Source: DAONLM01 sp035406685 (lineage in GTDB: Bacteria > Spirochaetota > GWE2-31-10 > MWDO01). From it: 8,129 nucleotides of DNA. The stretch lies in NCBI GenBank assembly GCA_035406685.1, contig DAONLM010000140.1, forward strand, positions 1 through 8,129. The letters are read 5' to 3'. How positions within the stretch are numbered: position 1 is the stretch's first letter; each line of letters begins with the position of its first letter. The translations under genes and the position numbers were made by a program. The notes beneath the pieces are model-generated. The model saw nothing but the letters and a program-made list of their open reading frames with translations. It made no database searches and had not been told where the DNA came from. This document shows positions 6,991 to 8,129 of this stretch, one piece after another.

Positions 6991-7716
6991 TTACTCTTCA
7001 TAATCAAGATTTGAATAGACAGCCTGAACATCATCAAGATCTTCCAGTTTTTCTATAAGAGCAAGAACTTTTTCTGCTCTATCTTTTGGAAGAGTGACAT
7101 AACTATTTGGAACCATTGTAATTTCAGCAGAAATATGAGGGATATTTTTTTCATCAAAACATTTAAGAACTGACTCAAAGTTATCTGGTGTTGTGTAGAC
7201 TTCTATAAATTTACCTTCATTAACAACATCATCCGCCCCAGCTTCAATTGCTATCTCAAAAGCCTTATCCTCTGTAATTACATTTGTATCAAAAACAATT
7301 ACACCTTTTTTACTAAACATATAAGAGACACATCCACTTGCTCCTAAATTACCGCCATTCTTTGTCATAATTGATCTCACATCACTCGCTGTTCTATTTT
7401 TATTATCTGTCATTATCTCCATTAAAATAGCAACTCCATCAGGTCCATACCCTTCATAAGTAAATTCTTCATAATTTACACCCTCAATTTCTCCACTACC
7501 CTTTTTAATAGCTCTTTCAAGAGTATCTTTAGGCATGTTTGCCTCTTTTGCCTTAAGAATAGCATTTCTTAATCTCGGATTACTATCTGGATCTGATCCT
7601 CCCATTTTAGCAGCAACTGTTAGTTCTCTTATTATTTTGGTAAATATTTTTCCTCTTTTTGCATCATTTGCCGACTTTTTGTGCTGAATATTAGCCCATT
7701 TACTATGGCCTGACAT
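6991..7716 (-). CDS. yebC: YebC/PmpR/TACO1-family protein
   Basis: A cytoplasmic protein of 241 residues, the family's usual length. It opens with the hallmark MSGHSKWANIQHKK and continues with AKRGKIFTKIIRELTVAAK, PRLRNAILKAKEANMPKD, and EGYGPDGVAILME. The central block ends in LGASGCVSYMF, then KKGVIVFD and a ferredoxin-like C-terminal part (NVITEDKAFEIAIEAGADDV). Members were first described as DNA-binding transcriptional regulators (PmpR). Mitochondrial TACO1 and more recent bacterial work point to a role on the ribosome, easing translation of difficult stretches such as polyproline. The sequence does not tell these roles apart. The ATG has a strong AAGGAG site 8 bases upstream and a near-consensus promoter about 40 bases before it. 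It is the first gene of the four-gene minus-strand operon. Confidence 0.96.
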   Translation of the reverse strand: MSGHSKWANIQHKKSANDAKRGKIFTKIIRELTVAAKMGGSDPDSNPRLRNAILKAKEANMPKDTLERAIKKGSGEIEGVNYEEFTYEGYGPDGVAILMEIMTDNKNRTASDVRSIMTKNGGNLGASGCVSYMFSKKGVIVFDTNVITEDKAFEIAIEAGADDVVNEGKFIEVYTTPDNFESVLKCFDEKNIPHISAEITMVPNSYVTLPKDRAEKVLALIEKLEDLDDVQAVYSNLDYEE

Positions 7717-7753
7717 AAAAACAACTCCTTAAAAATAAGTAATAAGCCAAATA

Positions 7754-7782
7754 AATATATCAAATCAAATATTTTATGTCAA
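7754..7782 (-). promoter_or_regulatory. Near-consensus sigma-70 promoter of the yebC operon
   Basis: On the minus strand TTGACA (7782-7777), a 17-base spacer, then TATATT (7759-7754), preceded by TGA, an extended -10 feature. Transcription should begin near 7747, giving a 31-base leader with the AAGGAG site of yebC. The upstream edge of the -35 box is 16 bases from the proposed insertion-sequence tip at 7799. Confidence 0.75.
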
Positions 7783-7798
7783 TAATAATTAAAAAGAG

Positions 7799-7811
7799 TG
7801 TCGTTCAAAAC
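7799..7811 (+). repeat. Candidate terminal inverted repeat of the insertion-sequence remnant
   Basis: TGTCGTTCAAAAC begins with the TGT common at insertion-sequence ends. It sits 46 bases beyond the transposase stop codon, the right place for an element end. It resembles the minus-strand TGTCTCAAAAC at 215-205. The opposite end of this element lies outside the window, so pairing cannot be checked. Confidence 0.4.
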
Positions 7812-7856
7812 AAATACTTAATATTGATCTTGAAAAAATGAAAAAGAAAAAAATTA

Positions 7857-8129
7857 TTATTTTTCATTCGAAGCCTCCAAATTATATTTTACTAAAAGTT
7901 CATTTTTATAAAATAATTTAATCCACTTATTAGGATTTTCTCTAACTTCTATTTTCATATTTGCTAATGAATATCCTTTATATTTAGGAACAATGTATAT
8001 CTTACTGTTATAACTTATTTCATTTACCTCTGAAATGTTAAAAACTTCCTTTCAACTTTGCCTTTCCCCTGTGTTTGATAAGGTTTTGAGTTTATTAAAG
8101 TTATTCCTAATTCATTCAATGCCCTCGGT
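7857..8129 (-). pseudogene. Decayed DDE transposase (ISNCY/IS481-like), C-terminal part, cut by window end
   Basis: Two pieces of one transposase lie in different frames. The first (8128-8024) reads ALNELGITLINSKPY then QGKGKVER, the third acidic block of a DDE integrase core with the catalytic Glu, then KFLTFQR and a TAA stop. The second frame, open from 8051 to TAA at 7857, reads ISYNSKIYIVPKYKGYSL and MKIEVRENPNKWIKLFYKN. This is the small beta-barrel that ends ISNCY- and IS481-type transposases. Intact relatives have some tens of residues between these parts, so the gene appears to have both an internal deletion and a frame change. The 5' part lies beyond the window. It cannot make an active enzyme as it stands. 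Family placement, from motif memory, is moderate; the DDE transposase call is firmer. Confidence 0.75.

Noticed and set aside
7838..7867. Inverted repeat ATGAAAAA / TTTTTCAT across the transposase stop codon
   Set aside because: Eight AT-rich pairs around a long loop could easily occur by chance; too weak for a terminator.

Overview
The window is very AT-rich DNA from a bacterium that uses the standard genetic code (TGG reads as Trp; stops are TAA and TGA). Arg codons are mostly AGA and Ile is often ATA. Genes have ordinary AAGG/GGAG ribosome binding sites, and three promoters match the sigma-70 consensus closely. Host genes fill the middle, and insertion-sequence debris lies at both edges. 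Gene content (an orphan STAS-domain protein, a DUF3857-type lipoprotein with a relaxed lipobox, yebC, a UDP-sugar dehydrogenase) would suit an AT-rich diderm such as a spirochaete or a poorly sampled phylum. I cannot fix the taxon from sequence alone.

Layout. Positions 1-372 hold no convincing gene. They contain an 18-base direct repeat, a two-part stem-loop and what looks like the tip of an insertion sequence ending near 215; 216-372 is AT-rich spacer in which I see nothing else. Positions 373-2248 (minus strand) are a two-gene unit: a STAS-domain anti-sigma-factor-antagonist-like protein followed by a large, unrecognised, charged helical protein. Positions 2249-2400 are a divergent control region with back-to-back promoters, each with a perfect TTGACA -35 box. 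Positions 2401-3078 (plus strand, the only plus-strand gene) encode a short AraC-like regulator. Positions 3079-3239 are the convergent gap, with no clear hairpin terminator. Positions 3240-7716 (minus strand) read as one operon transcribed in the order yebC, a 75-residue helical protein, a DUF3857/transglutaminase-like lipoprotein, then UDP-glucose 6-dehydrogenase. A near-consensus promoter lies just upstream of yebC. Positions 7799-8129 hold a decayed DDE transposase.

How the parts may work together (inference). The AraC-like protein probably acts on the shared divergent region and so on the STAS pair. The STAS protein has the phosphorylatable-serine motif of partner-switching antagonists, but no kinase or phosphatase partner is visible here, so the helical protein beside it is a candidate partner. 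The yebC operon joins a translation/regulatory factor to an envelope lipoprotein and to UDP-glucuronate supply for surface polysaccharide. The transglutaminase-like domain of the lipoprotein seems to have lost all three catalytic residues. None of this amounts to a proven new system. The STAS/helical-protein pair with its divergent regulator and the dead transglutaminase lipoprotein are the parts most worth following up.
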